From contig CATYEN010000029.1 in NCBI GenBank assembly GCA_958405565.1, positions 1 through 28,677 on the forward strand: a stretch of DNA of 28,677 nt. The letters are read 5' to 3'. Source of the DNA: an uncultured Collinsella sp. (GTDB taxonomy: Bacteria > Actinomycetota > Coriobacteriia > Coriobacteriales > Coriobacteriaceae). The notes under the pieces are model-generated. The model saw only the letters and a list, made by a program, of their open reading frames with translations, was not told where the DNA came from and ran no database searches. Positions 1 through 7,702 of the stretch are shown here, in pieces; the stretch's first letter is position 1; each line of letters starts with the position of its first letter. Made by a program: the position numbers and the translations under genes.

Positions 1-1035
1 CGCGTAGTACCAGGTCCCGCCGTCGAGGACCCACCCGGTCGCCATGGCGCCGGAGCCGTTGAACCAGTACATGGAGCCGTTGCACTCGTGAAGGCCGGTA
101 GCCATGGCACCGCCCGCGTCGGGCTCGAGCCAGTACCACGTGCCACTCTGAAACAACCATCCGGTATACGCCTTGCCGTTGGAGGCTGCATAATACCAGG
201 TGCTGTCAATTAGTTGCCAATGATAAAGGGAGACATCAACATACGCGTAGTTCATATCAACGTTGCCGTTGATTCCAGGGACTTTTCCGTTGCTCTTATA
301 CTGCCAAAAACTGTAATTGCCGGTATAGTCACATTGCGAGTTATATTGAGCAATCCAATGATCCCAAGAGCTACTCTTAAATACAGAGTCAGTCAAAATG
401 TTGTTAAACCAATTTAAATTTGCATAAATACCAGGCTCATATCCTGCGGCAGAAATCCTATTACAAAAAACCTGCGCCCTCGATGCAATTCCGGTTTGAC
501 GTCCATTTGCAATTATCGAGTTATCCTCAAGATCGTAATACACCGGCAATCTTGGATTATGCCCAGAAAGGCAATTGATCACCATTGATGCCTCATCAGC
601 TGCCTGCTGATTATCAAAAGCATATGAATAGATATAGACGCCGTAGGGAATTCCGAGTCGTTCGCACTCAGAAATATTTCGATTAAATTGATAGTCAACT
701 CGACCGCCCCAAGATGGAGCGCCAAACCCAACACGCAGAATAGCGAAATCGATACCAGAAGTCTTAACAGCATTCCAGTCAATACGTCCTTGATGCTCAC
801 TGACATCGATGCCCTGCGCCGTAGCCCCATCGGGAAGAATGTCCATGGACAATAAGGCTATTCCATCTTCTTCGGAAGAAGCATCCTCTGCGACCAATTG
901 TCCATCCTCATAACGCCAGGAATTCTCAACTAGGGACCGCGCAGCTTCCGCGTTCGAGGGGAAAACAAACACAGAAATGGGCGCAAGGACCATCAGCACC
1001 AACAATGCCGAAAATAACTTAAGATGTTTGCTCAT
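1..1035 (-). CDS. Secreted GH25 lysozyme with C-terminal wall-binding repeats (partial, runs off the window)
   Basis: The minus frame is open from an ATG at 1035 to the window edge, giving 345 residues without a stop, so the 3' end lies outside. Residues 1-32 form a signal peptide (MSKHLKLFSALLVLMV... with an AEA cleavage-like end). Residues about 73-270 match glycoside hydrolase family 25, a family that cleaves the MurNAc-GlcNAc bond of peptidoglycan: GIDVSEHQG (D77), YYDLED (D168 and E170, the expected acid pair) and a late NVDMN (D260). From residue 272 on come WYY/GW repeats of choline/glucan-binding type that should hold the enzyme at the cell surface. GACGAGG lies about 7 nt before the ATG. 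The catalytic part is AT-richer than the repeat part near the edge, which hints at modular exchange. It is the third of three neighbouring repeat proteins on this strand. The call to family is firm; the substrate bond is from family knowledge. Confidence 0.92.
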   Translation of the reverse strand, partial: MSKHLKLFSALLVLMVLAPISVFVFPSNAEAARSLVENSWRYEDGQLVAEDASSEEDGIALLSMDILPDGATAQGIDVSEHQGRIDWNAVKTSGIDFAILRVGFGAPSWGGRVDYQFNRNISECERLGIPYGVYIYSYAFDNQQAADEASMVINCLSGHNPRLPVYYDLEDNSIIANGRQTGIASRAQVFCNRISAAGYEPGIYANLNWFNNILTDSVFKSSSWDHWIAQYNSQCDYTGNYSFWQYKSNGKVPGINGNVDMNYAYVDVSLYHWQLIDSTWYYAASNGKAYTGWLFQSGTWYWLEPDAGGAMATGLHECNGSMYWFNGSGAMATGWVLDGGTWYYA

Positions 1036-1297
1036 GTAAACCTCGTCATTCGTTCTTGTTTGCGTCTAGCTTACAGCATGGCTGTGAAAGATTCCCGAAC
1101 ATCCAACTGGACAAGGCGCCATCTAGGACGACAAATAACTGCACGCAATACCACAATGTAAACAAGAACTTCCCAGCAGGGTAAAACCAAGGACTCTTGG
1201 TCCCTACTCTTTGCCCAAAGAATGCCGACATCAGTTAGCTTTCAAACCAGATGTCAAATAGGTAGGGGGCGCAGAGAGTCCCCTACAACTCGGAATT
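1036..1297. other. Intergenic region between two wall-protein genes
   Basis: This AT-rich gap holds the ribosome binding site of the GH25 gene and a hairpin just after the NlpC/P60 gene. A 61-codon minus frame across most of it has no ribosome binding site and no recognisable domain, so it is not called as a gene. A loose promoter-like TTTACA with TTATTT 18 bp downstream is present on the minus strand, but it is too weak to call. Confidence 0.5.
1262..1286 (-). terminator. Possible hairpin terminator after the NlpC/P60 wall protein
   Basis: GTAGGGG at 1262-1268 pairs perfectly with CCCCTAC at 1280-1286 around an 11-nt loop, starting 12 nt after the stop codon of the gene ending at 1298. On the minus strand only a short CTATTT follows, so as an intrinsic terminator it is weak. 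Confidence 0.4.
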
Positions 1298-3508
1298 CTA
1301 ACGAATCAATATTACTTTCGATGGACCCAAAGCAGTCAAACCAGAAATACGGTTTCCATAACCGTCACTATGCCAAAACAAGTTTTCGCTCGGCGAATTG
1401 CCCCAGAAAAAACCAATGTGGCTATCGTCCGCATATGGGTTGTAAGGATTGAAGAACACAATGTCCCCCTTACGAGCCAAACCGCTACGTAACAACTCAT
1501 CAATAGAGTTGAAATAAGTCACGTTTGCGCACGTATCGATAGCGTAGCCGTACCAACGATAAGCGTTAACGCAGCCGCCCCTTCCGGGACCACCACTCCA
1601 AGGGGAATGGCTCTGCTCGGCGGCAATTGGAGCTAAATTCCCGCCCGCTTTCATATATGCATGCGATACAAATCCGCCGCAGTTCATACCGGTATACCCG
1701 TCCCAACGAGGATCACCCTTTGGATACATGCATGTTTCTTGGCTAAGATGCGTATCATAGCGTGTTCCACGGTAATAGCCATCGTTCTCGTGGCTCATAA
1801 GCCAATTGACCAGGCTGGACCTATTAACCCCTAAAACAGAACCAGACGTATTCAGCCATGCACCACTTGCATTGAAGTAATAGTCAACGCCATCGATTTT
1901 CAGCCACCCGTTAGCAAACATGGCGCCCGAAGGCTGGAGCCAGTACCACGTACCGCCGTCATTAAGCCATCCAGTTTTCATCTTGAATGTGAAAGGGTCC
2001 ATCCAATACCACGCACCGTTGACATATTGCCAACCAGACTTAAGGACACCATTGGAAGATGCGTAGTACCAAGTATTGCCACTTTCGCCAAAAGCGTCTT
2101 TCGACAAAATCCAACCAGACGCCACGTTAATGGCACCATTCGCATCCGCATAGAAAACCGAGTCTCCAATATGAATGATACCCGGCAACGAAGACGAGTC
2201 GACGCAGCCCGATGCTACAGGGGACCCGTCGGGTGCAATAGGCAATGGATCATTCAACGCACCAGAAGAATCCGCCCATGACATCCCGTCGCTCAAGTTG
2301 ATCCAACACGAAGAAGCCATCGCACCGGAGTCAAAAGAATAATAGCGCGTGTCGCCTACCGTATATTCACCAGTACGCATTGCACCGGATACATCATCAA
2401 AGTAATACCAGGCGCTTCCGGACTTTATCCATCGCCCTCGTTGAATAGCTCCGTTTGATGCGGTGTAATACCAAGTACCATCAGCAAGTGCCCAGCCTGT
2501 TGCCATGGCACCTGAACTCGTAAGAAAATAGGTGGACGAGCCCACTTGCACAAAGCCCGTGAGCATAATATGGCTTCCTGGATCCAGGTAATACCAAGAA
2601 TTCCCCAGAAGTAACCAGCCTCCATGCAGCAAGCCGTTGGAGTCAGCGTAATACCAGTTGTTGTCAATAAGCGCCCACTGGGAGGAGAGCATGACCCCTG
2701 AACTGTTAAAGATATAAGGGGTGCCATTACATTCTTTCAGCCCGGTGGCCATAGAACCGTCTGCAGGATCAAGCCAGTACCAACGACCCCCATCCGAGAG
2801 CCAGCCCTTTACCAGGGCGCCAGAGCCGGAGAAATAACGCCAAACGGAAGCGTCAAGATGCCATCCGATAAGCATTGCACCAGAAGAAGAGAATCCATAC
2901 ATGGCTCCCCCGATCCGCAGCATCGAGTCGTGGACCATCTTGCCCTCATCATCCAGCCAATACCAGTTGCTGCCGTCTGAAAGCCAGCCTTTTACCATGG
3001 CGCCAGAACCGGAGAAATAACGCCAAGCAGAAGTGGAGCCTGTAGAATCTAGGTACCAGCCGACACGCATTGCACCCGAAGAGGAGAATCCATAAGTCGC
3101 ACCCCCGACTTGAACCAATCCATCCTGAGCCATTCGACCTTCGTCGTCGAACCAGTACCAGCTACCGTTTATGTGTCTCCAAGAAGAAACAGCGATTGTT
3201 CCGTCGGACAAGCCCCAACGCCAATAACCAGCCCCTTCTTCGGGTGATATCCACCCCTGATGCCAAACAATTTGATTCGAAACCTCAGAAGGGGTCTCAT
3301 TATCCACCTGAGAGTTCTGCTCGACAGCGAAGGTCGATTCGCGCTGAGCATCAACGCCTGACTCGGCAGAAGCAATAGCAACGTTAGATGCGGGACCTTC
3401 GTCAGTGTTATCCGAATCAAGGGCGTATAACATCGAGGGCGAACCCAAAAGGAGACCCAAAGAAACAAGGCCAGAAAAAACCAACACCCCGAATGAGCAT
3501 TTCTTCAT
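1298..3508 (-). CDS. Secreted wall-binding repeat protein with C-terminal NlpC/P60-like cysteine hydrolase domain
   Basis: The ATG at 3508 is preferred over a GTG at 3529 because it puts MKKCSF plus a hydrophobic stretch at the N-terminus as a normal signal peptide; no strong ribosome binding site separates the two. The mature protein has an acidic, low-complexity linker, then some 20 wall-binding repeats (about residues 85-565) and a C-terminal domain of about 170 residues. That domain carries MNCGGFVSHAY (Cys about 610), DSHIGFFWG (His about 697) and FWHSDG (His about 713), the Cys-His-polar arrangement of NlpC/P60-type peptidoglycan endopeptidases and amidases. It probably cuts peptide cross-links or stems in the wall, either for remodelling or against other cells. 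Residues 117-242 contain a tandem super-repeat. The gene lies 80 bp downstream of another repeat protein and could be co-transcribed with it. The exact bond cleaved cannot be told. Confidence 0.85.
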   Translation of the reverse strand: MKKCSFGVLVFSGLVSLGLLLGSPSMLYALDSDNTDEGPASNVAIASAESGVDAQRESTFAVEQNSQVDNETPSEVSNQIVWHQGWISPEEGAGYWRWGLSDGTIAVSSWRHINGSWYWFDDEGRMAQDGLVQVGGATYGFSSSGAMRVGWYLDSTGSTSAWRYFSGSGAMVKGWLSDGSNWYWLDDEGKMVHDSMLRIGGAMYGFSSSGAMLIGWHLDASVWRYFSGSGALVKGWLSDGGRWYWLDPADGSMATGLKECNGTPYIFNSSGVMLSSQWALIDNNWYYADSNGLLHGGWLLLGNSWYYLDPGSHIMLTGFVQVGSSTYFLTSSGAMATGWALADGTWYYTASNGAIQRGRWIKSGSAWYYFDDVSGAMRTGEYTVGDTRYYSFDSGAMASSCWINLSDGMSWADSSGALNDPLPIAPDGSPVASGCVDSSSLPGIIHIGDSVFYADANGAINVASGWILSKDAFGESGNTWYYASSNGVLKSGWQYVNGAWYWMDPFTFKMKTGWLNDGGTWYWLQPSGAMFANGWLKIDGVDYYFNASGAWLNTSGSVLGVNRSSLVNWLMSHENDGYYRGTRYDTHLSQETCMYPKGDPRWDGYTGMNCGGFVSHAYMKAGGNLAPIAAEQSHSPWSGGPGRGGCVNAYRWYGYAIDTCANVTYFNSIDELLRSGLARKGDIVFFNPYNPYADDSHIGFFWGNSPSENLFWHSDGYGNRISGLTALGPSKVILIR
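2783..3160 (-). repeat. Tandem super-repeat of about 190 bp inside the wall-binding region
   Basis: Two adjacent blocks of 65 and 61 codons (boundary near 2965) follow the same order: WYW(F/L)DDEG(R/K)M, then (V/I)GGA(T/M)YGFSSSGAM, then WRYFSGSGA(M/L)VKGWLSDG. The order and wording are much closer to each other than to the other repeats of the protein, so this is a recent internal duplication of three 20-residue modules. The second copy lacks a few residues (STGSTSA shortened to AS). Confidence 0.8.
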
Positions 3509-3588
3509 AGCAGCATGGTATCCAATCACGCAGCGACCCCGTCACCTCAGGGCAACGGGGCCTCAATCAAAACTAGCTCAATAATGCG

Positions 3589-5064
3589 TTAGCCAATTTG
3601 TTGGCAGTTCTTGCACTCTCGTATAGCACCGCGCTTCTGGGCCTCCTGGATAGAGATCCGCGAATAGCCCTTTGCGTCCTTGCCAACGGTACGACACTTA
3701 TGCGTATGGTAAACATCGCTACCGCTCTTATACCAAACTAAACCGTAGCCCGGAATCCACTTGCCGTCCTCGCCGACATAGTAGGAGCCAACCCAGGCAT
3801 TCGTAGCCATGGCGCCGGAAGACTGGAGGTAGTAGTCGCCGACCCAGGCGTCGTGGGCCATAGCGCCGGAACCGCTAAAGTAGTACCAGGCGCCGCCGAC
3901 CTGACGCCAGCCGGTGGCCATCGCACCGGAATCGTCGAACCAGTACCAAACTCCACCAACGTTAGCCCAAGAGTTAGAGGCCATAGCACCCGAACCTCCG
4001 AGCCAATACCACGTGCCGCCATTGCTGAGCCAGCCGGTTGCCATGGCGCCCGAACCGCTCGCATAGTACCAAGAGCCGTCTGCCAAGAACCAGCCAGTGG
4101 CCATTGCACCGGAGTCGCCGAACCAGTACCAGGAGCCGCCGAGGCTGCGCCAGCTGTTAGCGACCATGGCGCCCGAGCCGTCGAGGTAGAACCAAGTACC
4201 GCCGATGTTGAGCCAGCCAGTGACCATCGCACCGGAGGCATTAGTGTAGTACCAGGTACCCGAATCGTTGATCCAGCCAGTCAGCATGACCCCAGATTCG
4301 TTGAAATAGTACCAAGCCCCGCCGAGATTATGCCAACCGGTCAATAGCTCACCGTCGGAGGTCGCATAGGACCACTTTCCGTAGACGGAGTCGTAGAACC
4401 AGCCGCCATGCTGCATGCGGCCATCGGCGTTGGCGCCAGGGGTGTTCAGGAAGTAATTCTTGACGTCAATTTGAACTCGGCCGTATGCCATATCATGGCT
4501 TTCGGGGTAGAAGTAGTACTTGTCCCCACCGATAGACTGCCAGCCCGAAACTGCGGTCCCGTCAGCGCCAAAATAGTACCAGACGGCTTCGTAATCGTTA
4601 TGCCACTGGTTCGCGACCATAGCGCCAGTTTTCGGATCGAAATAGCGAAGTTTGCCGTCCTCGCACCAGACGAGTCCGGTCTTCATGAAACCATCTTTGT
4701 TGAAATAGTATGTACCTGCGGGACGTGACGTAACTACAGAAGAATCGGTCCTCGAGGCGCTCTGATCAATTGAGTTTAAGCCTACTAGAAAATCCCTGTG
4801 AGCAGTCCCCCCAGCATTGCACTCAACGCTATACCGCGTAAGAGGGTCAGACGTCTGTTCATTTTGAGTGCCGTTCCAACCGTCATAGCCCCAGTAAGAA
4901 ATCGGACGACCGTCGGAACACCATTCCGTAATCGGTCCACCGCCTCCGCCACCGCCAGCAATATCAGCAAATGAGGGCGCCGGGGCAACCGTCATGCAGG
5001 CAGCAGCAAATGCAACAACCCCCAGCACTGTTAGTCCGTGCCATCTTTCTCGAAGGTTTTTCAT
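3589..5064 (-). CDS. Secreted wall-binding repeat protein with C-terminal His/Cys zinc-knuckle-like tail
   Basis: This 491-residue protein starts at an ATG with a strong AGAAAGGA ribosome binding site 7 nt upstream. It has a signal peptide (hydrophobic to about residue 33, FADIAG), a run of seven glycines, a non-repeat segment with two cysteines (about 45-110), then about 15 choline/glucan-binding-type repeats (GW..xGGxWYYF..SGAMxTG) to about residue 435. No catalytic domain is visible. The last 50 residues hold YHTHKC, a spacer with ISIQEAQKRGA, then CKNC, an H/C...CxxC pattern like the short Cys-rich domain found at the ends of some bacterial surface proteins and nucleases, which probably binds zinc. 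It is likely a wall-attached surface or adhesion protein, or the anchoring partner of an enzyme. It stands first of the three repeat proteins on this strand. Confidence 0.8.
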   Translation of the reverse strand: MKNLRERWHGLTVLGVVAFAAACMTVAPAPSFADIAGGGGGGGPITEWCSDGRPISYWGYDGWNGTQNEQTSDPLTRYSVECNAGGTAHRDFLVGLNSIDQSASRTDSSVVTSRPAGTYYFNKDGFMKTGLVWCEDGKLRYFDPKTGAMVANQWHNDYEAVWYYFGADGTAVSGWQSIGGDKYYFYPESHDMAYGRVQIDVKNYFLNTPGANADGRMQHGGWFYDSVYGKWSYATSDGELLTGWHNLGGAWYYFNESGVMLTGWINDSGTWYYTNASGAMVTGWLNIGGTWFYLDGSGAMVANSWRSLGGSWYWFGDSGAMATGWFLADGSWYYASGSGAMATGWLSNGGTWYWLGGSGAMASNSWANVGGVWYWFDDSGAMATGWRQVGGAWYYFSGSGAMAHDAWVGDYYLQSSGAMATNAWVGSYYVGEDGKWIPGYGLVWYKSGSDVYHTHKCRTVGKDAKGYSRISIQEAQKRGAIRECKNCQQIG

Positions 5065-5104
5065 ACGACATCCTTTCTCCGAGATTTAAGGCTCTCTAAA
5101 GTTA

Positions 5105-5132
5105 TTTTTAAACTATCAATTCAGTTTTTCAA
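5105..5132 (-). promoter_or_regulatory. Candidate promoter of the wall-binding repeat protein
   Basis: On the minus strand TTGAAA (5127-5132) and TAAAAA (5105-5110) are separated by 16 bp, in an AT-rich stretch about 40-70 bp upstream of the ATG at 5064. It matches the usual -35/-10 pattern but has not been tested. Confidence 0.45.
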
Positions 5133-5234
5133 CAGGAAATCGATAAAACGTATCTTTGCAGCTGCAATTTAAATATGAGTCACCACACCTCAACCGTTAC
5201 GCCAAATAGCCTCTGAGTCAAACCGAGCACATAA

Positions 5235-5381
5235 GCGGACCAATTTAATACAACCACCTGTAAAAATCCTGACGCACGTTTTCGATATGACAAGAGCCAC
5301 TTGGACGAGGAGTACTTGAACCCCACCGCTCTTGCAGCTCTTGAGGATACTTTGCCGGAACTTGGCATTACTTCGCACTAA
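5235..5381 (+). pseudogene. Unrecognised C-terminal coding remnant
   Basis: After an in-frame TAA at 5232, the plus frame is open to a TAA at 5379-5381. From about 5271 it reads like real protein (RFRYDKSHLDEEYLNP, then LAALEDTLPELG) with codon use unlike the surrounding AT-rich DNA. There is no start codon with a ribosome binding site and no upstream domain, so it looks like the last 40 or so residues of a lost gene. I do not recognise the family. It ends tail-to-tail on top of the glycosyltransferase remnant on the other strand. Confidence 0.4.
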
Positions 5382-5566
5382 AGCGACAAGTACTCGCTCT
5401 CGGCAGATAGGTTCGGCCCCAACCACGGATCACCGTTGAGGAAAAACTCCGGCGAGCGCTGCATGAACAGTGCCTGCTCGCGTTTCCAGCGGCGCAGTCT
5501 TTCCTCATTGGCCTCTTCCCTGCCGCGCGAGGTGAACTCGTAGTGGCACAGCTCGGCATAGGGCAT
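5378..5566 (-). pseudogene. C-terminal fragment of a GT2 glycosyltransferase, duplicate of the 7860-10346 gene's end
   Basis: The frame encodes 62 residues (PYAELCHYEFTSRGREEANE... to SEYLSL) matching the last 60 residues of the 828-residue glycosyltransferase at 7860-10346. At DNA level 5391-5563 aligns without gaps to 7873-8045 with about 19 differences in 173 bp, mostly synonymous, and similarity stops abruptly at 5564. The break happens to create an ATG at 5566 preceded by GGAGGAGGG, so the fragment could be translated. It lacks both GT-A catalytic domains and cannot transfer sugar by itself. It is most likely a recombination or duplication scar. Confidence 0.85.
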
Positions 5567-5811
5567 TTGCCCTCCTCCAACAAAACACTGTCACTAACTT
5601 AGCCCACCAACCTCGCCATTTGTTAAGCAACAAGTGCGAGCGGTAGGTATTGATCTACAACCGTTGGGGATTGAAAAAAATACAGTAGCCGAAAACGTAA
5701 TATCTTCCGATTTGCGCGGCATAAAAAAATAGAGGGCGTCCCATAAAGAGAAGCCCCCTTGCAAAACGGCCGAACCGCTTTTCGAAGTGGGAAATATTTT
5801 GCACCAGATGC
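5567..5811. other. Intergenic region downstream of the abortive-infection gene
   Basis: Apart from the terminator at 5722-5759 and the ribosome-binding-site-like GGAGGAGG in front of the glycosyltransferase fragment, I see no gene. Two overlapping minus frames run through the terminator and have no plausible start. Confidence 0.5.
5722..5759 (-). terminator. Rho-independent terminator of the Abi_2 gene
   Basis: On the minus strand AGGGGGC pairs with GCCCTCT (7 bp with one G-U) around a 15-nt loop and is followed directly by ATTTTTTTAT. It sits about 50 bp after the stop of the gene ending at 5812. Confidence 0.75.
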
Positions 5812-6825
5812 CTAGGAATCGCAAGAAGGCATATCTTCAGCGTCACACAAATACCATGCGCCGATCACTTTCGACAAAAACGAGAAGGAGGAAGTTATGA
5901 CCTCCGCACCTTTATAGTAGTTGATGTTGCGATTTGCCCTAGAAATAAACTTGGAAAGCGATTGTGCTTTGTGCTTAATAACGCCTTTAGACGACACCTC
6001 TTTGTGCAGATATAGCGTTGTGACAATCTGGCGTATTCGCTCATTGCTCATCCTTGCCTTACGCTGATAAGAGCCAACCCCATCTATTTTGCTCAATGCC
6101 TTCATAACACCGTTATTTGCCCTTCGGGCATTCTCACCCGAAGCAAGACCGTTAAGAATGCAACTATTGTGAGCACACGCGTTGCGGAGATCTTTTGCCG
6201 CGCGAAGCAAATAAAACCTATCGCGAAGCTCATCATCGTCAAACCGTTTGGCGCAAAACAAAATGAATGAATTAAAGGCGCCAAAGGTAATAACTTCCAG
6301 AAAGGCCCAGACAGGCATATTAAAACCACTGTATTTTGCAAGAATGCCTGCAGAATAGGCACTCGACTCACAACGTGAAATCTCTTTTTTAACCCAGTTG
6401 GTCACATTCCCCTTGCTATCAAATGTATCCTGCTCGCTTAAATAGTCTTGAACGATTTCGTAACCGTCCTCGGCATGCTGTTCTATCCTGCCCAGCAAGT
6501 CAACTTTGCAGAAGTGCTCAATATCAAGAGTGAGCGAAATCATCTCGTTTCGAAGCAACATATCAATAATCGAAAGGTCAACAAGCATCTTGAAATCTAA
6601 GTTGACATATTCACCCTTGCGTTTTCCATCAGAAACCTTTGGAAATCCGGTGCGGTACGAGCGCAAGCGAAAGTAATTGTTGTTCTTCGTCAGATACTCG
6701 ACCGCCTCTGCCTCGCTCATATAGCGGAAACGGACACCCTTGCTCTTAAGATGGGAGACTTGTTCCCAAGGAGTAAGCCAAGGCTTTTGATCGCACATAT
6801 CTTGTTGACGAATAGGACTATTCAT
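5812..6825 (-). CDS. Abi family (Abi_2, AbiD/F-like) abortive-infection protein with HEPN motif
   Basis: This 337-residue protein is the usual length for the Abi_2 family. Residues 20-62 hold the family's N-terminal signature, a helical segment then YLTKNNNYFRLRSYRTGF. RNACAH at 214-219 is an Rx4H motif of the HEPN superfamily, whose members are often RNases that stop translation in phage-infected cells. It is therefore probably a phage-defence protein that kills or arrests the infected cell; activity against phage is inferred from the family, not shown here. GGAGAG lies 6-7 nt before the ATG and a promoter and terminator frame it as a single-gene unit. It is AT-rich and sits among gene fragments, consistent with horizontal arrival. 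No antitoxin partner is evident next to it. Confidence 0.85.
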   Translation of the reverse strand: MNSPIRQQDMCDQKPWLTPWEQVSHLKSKGVRFRYMSEAEAVEYLTKNNNYFRLRSYRTGFPKVSDGKRKGEYVNLDFKMLVDLSIIDMLLRNEMISLTLDIEHFCKVDLLGRIEQHAEDGYEIVQDYLSEQDTFDSKGNVTNWVKKEISRCESSAYSAGILAKYSGFNMPVWAFLEVITFGAFNSFILFCAKRFDDDELRDRFYLLRAAKDLRNACAHNSCILNGLASGENARRANNGVMKALSKIDGVGSYQRKARMSNERIRQIVTTLYLHKEVSSKGVIKHKAQSLSKFISRANRNINYYKGAEVITSSFSFLSKVIGAWYLCDAEDMPSCDS

Positions 6826-6862
6826 TGCGCTCTCCAGCGTATTTGATGAAATAACAAATCTA

Positions 6863-6891
6863 ATTTTATCCTAACTGTAAATACCTATTAA
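6863..6891 (-). promoter_or_regulatory. Candidate promoter of the Abi_2 gene
   Basis: TTAATA (6886-6891) and TAAAAT (6863-6868) on the minus strand are 17 bp apart, about 40 bp upstream of the ATG at 6825. A TTTACA inside the spacer gives an alternative with a poorer -10. Confidence 0.4.
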
Positions 6892-7038
6892 ACAGCCGGA
6901 CGCTCATGCAAATACATCATGGCACGCCGCCGCCCATCTCGCCTTGAGCTCGTGACAGCGATAGCCCTTGCGCTTTGCGAATGGTATCTTTGTTGCTACA
7001 AATTAAAACACGCAATGCTATAGATAGACGAAATCTGA
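6892..7038. other. Short GC-mixed intergenic segment
   Basis: One minus frame ending with a TGA near 6915 reads like a short coding tail (KRKGYRCHELKARW), but it is only about 33 codons after a stop and I cannot link it to any family. No start or ribosome binding site is visible, so it is noted rather than called as a gene. Confidence 0.3.
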
Positions 7039-7161
7039 TTAGCGGGCGACGAAGAGTGCCACATCTCTATTATCACGGGGATTGACGGCCCAGAAAAACC
7101 CGATATGGCAATCGACGCTGAGAGCAGTCTTAAAGAATATGACGTCGCCCTCACTCGATTT
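7039..7161 (-). pseudogene. C-terminal remnant of an NlpC/P60-like hydrolase
   Basis: Reading the minus strand from 7161 to the TAA at 7039-7041 gives EGDVIFFKTALSVDCHIGFF followed by W and a short tail ending in LFVAR. This parallels the end of the intact neighbour at 1298-3508 (KGDIVFF...DSHIGFFWG...VILIR) including the catalytic His, but lacks the Cys part, the third polar residue region, the repeats and any start. It abuts the end of the truncated ATPase frame exactly, so two gene fragments have been joined here. Confidence 0.75.
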
Positions 7162-7633
7162 AGAACCGTTCGGGAATCTCCTCGGCGTTCTCTCGCAGAT
7201 AGATATCTAGGTCCGGCACGGCAAACTGCACGTAGCCCCTCTGTGGTGCCTGAATAATCTCTCTTTGTAGCAATTTTGCCCTAATAGAGCTGACCTCATT
7301 GGTCTTTTTACCCATGCGCCTAGCAATCTCGGATGATTTGGACTGCTGCTTGTCCTCGCACATCGCCAAAAGGTATTTGATTTCGTTAAGTCCCAGTCCA
7401 GAAATCGCGAGCTCGTGAACAACATCGTGAAAACGAGCCTCTGCCAGCGCAATGCCTTCGGTGACGTCGCGCTCGCTCACAATGGCACTTTTGTCACGAT
7501 GCAAGTTGGCGCGCTGCCAAATGGAATAACCGACCAGTTGCACCAGATAGGCATAGCCCTTAGTAGCCTTAGCGGCTCTCGACAGAAGGTTGTCCTCTAT
7601 GGTCAAACCAGTCGCGACAAAGCCATCGCCCAT
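7160..7633 (-). pseudogene. N-terminally truncated ATPase (C-terminal lid and winged-helix part only)
   Basis: The 157-codon frame resembles the C-terminal half of ORC/AAA_16-like ATP-binding proteins of about 380 residues. It has a lid segment (AAKATKGYAYLVQLVGY), a linker, then a winged-helix-like end (GLNEIKYLLAMCEDKQQ, SSEIARRMGKKTNEVSSIRA). No Walker A or B motif is present, and the in-frame sequence upstream hits a TAG at about 7661-7663, followed by AT-rich DNA. A GTAGAGG lies about 12 nt before the ATG, so some translation is possible. It is most likely a broken remnant; a small stand-alone DNA-binding protein is the alternative. Confidence 0.65.
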
Positions 7634-7702
7634 AGAGAGCGACGCCTCTACTTGTTTACCTTTCTAGGGAATCGATTAACAGTCAATCATCGTTTAAATA
7701 AT

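Noticed and set aside
1046..1231. 61-codon minus-strand frame upstream of the GH25 gene
   Set aside because: No ribosome binding site or recognisable domain; it covers the presumed promoter region.
3536..3562. GC-rich hairpin (CCCCGT/ACGGGG) between two wall-protein genes
   Set aside because: No T-run follows on either strand, so it was not called a terminator.
1298..5064. Possible CRISPR-like or satellite repeats
   Set aside because: The periodicity of about 60 bp is the coding of 20-residue wall-binding modules and varies at the DNA level; no spacers or identical short repeats exist.
5594..5846. Two overlapping minus-strand frames with aromatic-rich sequence
   Set aside because: They run through a convincing terminator and overlap the end of the Abi_2 gene; no start signal is visible.
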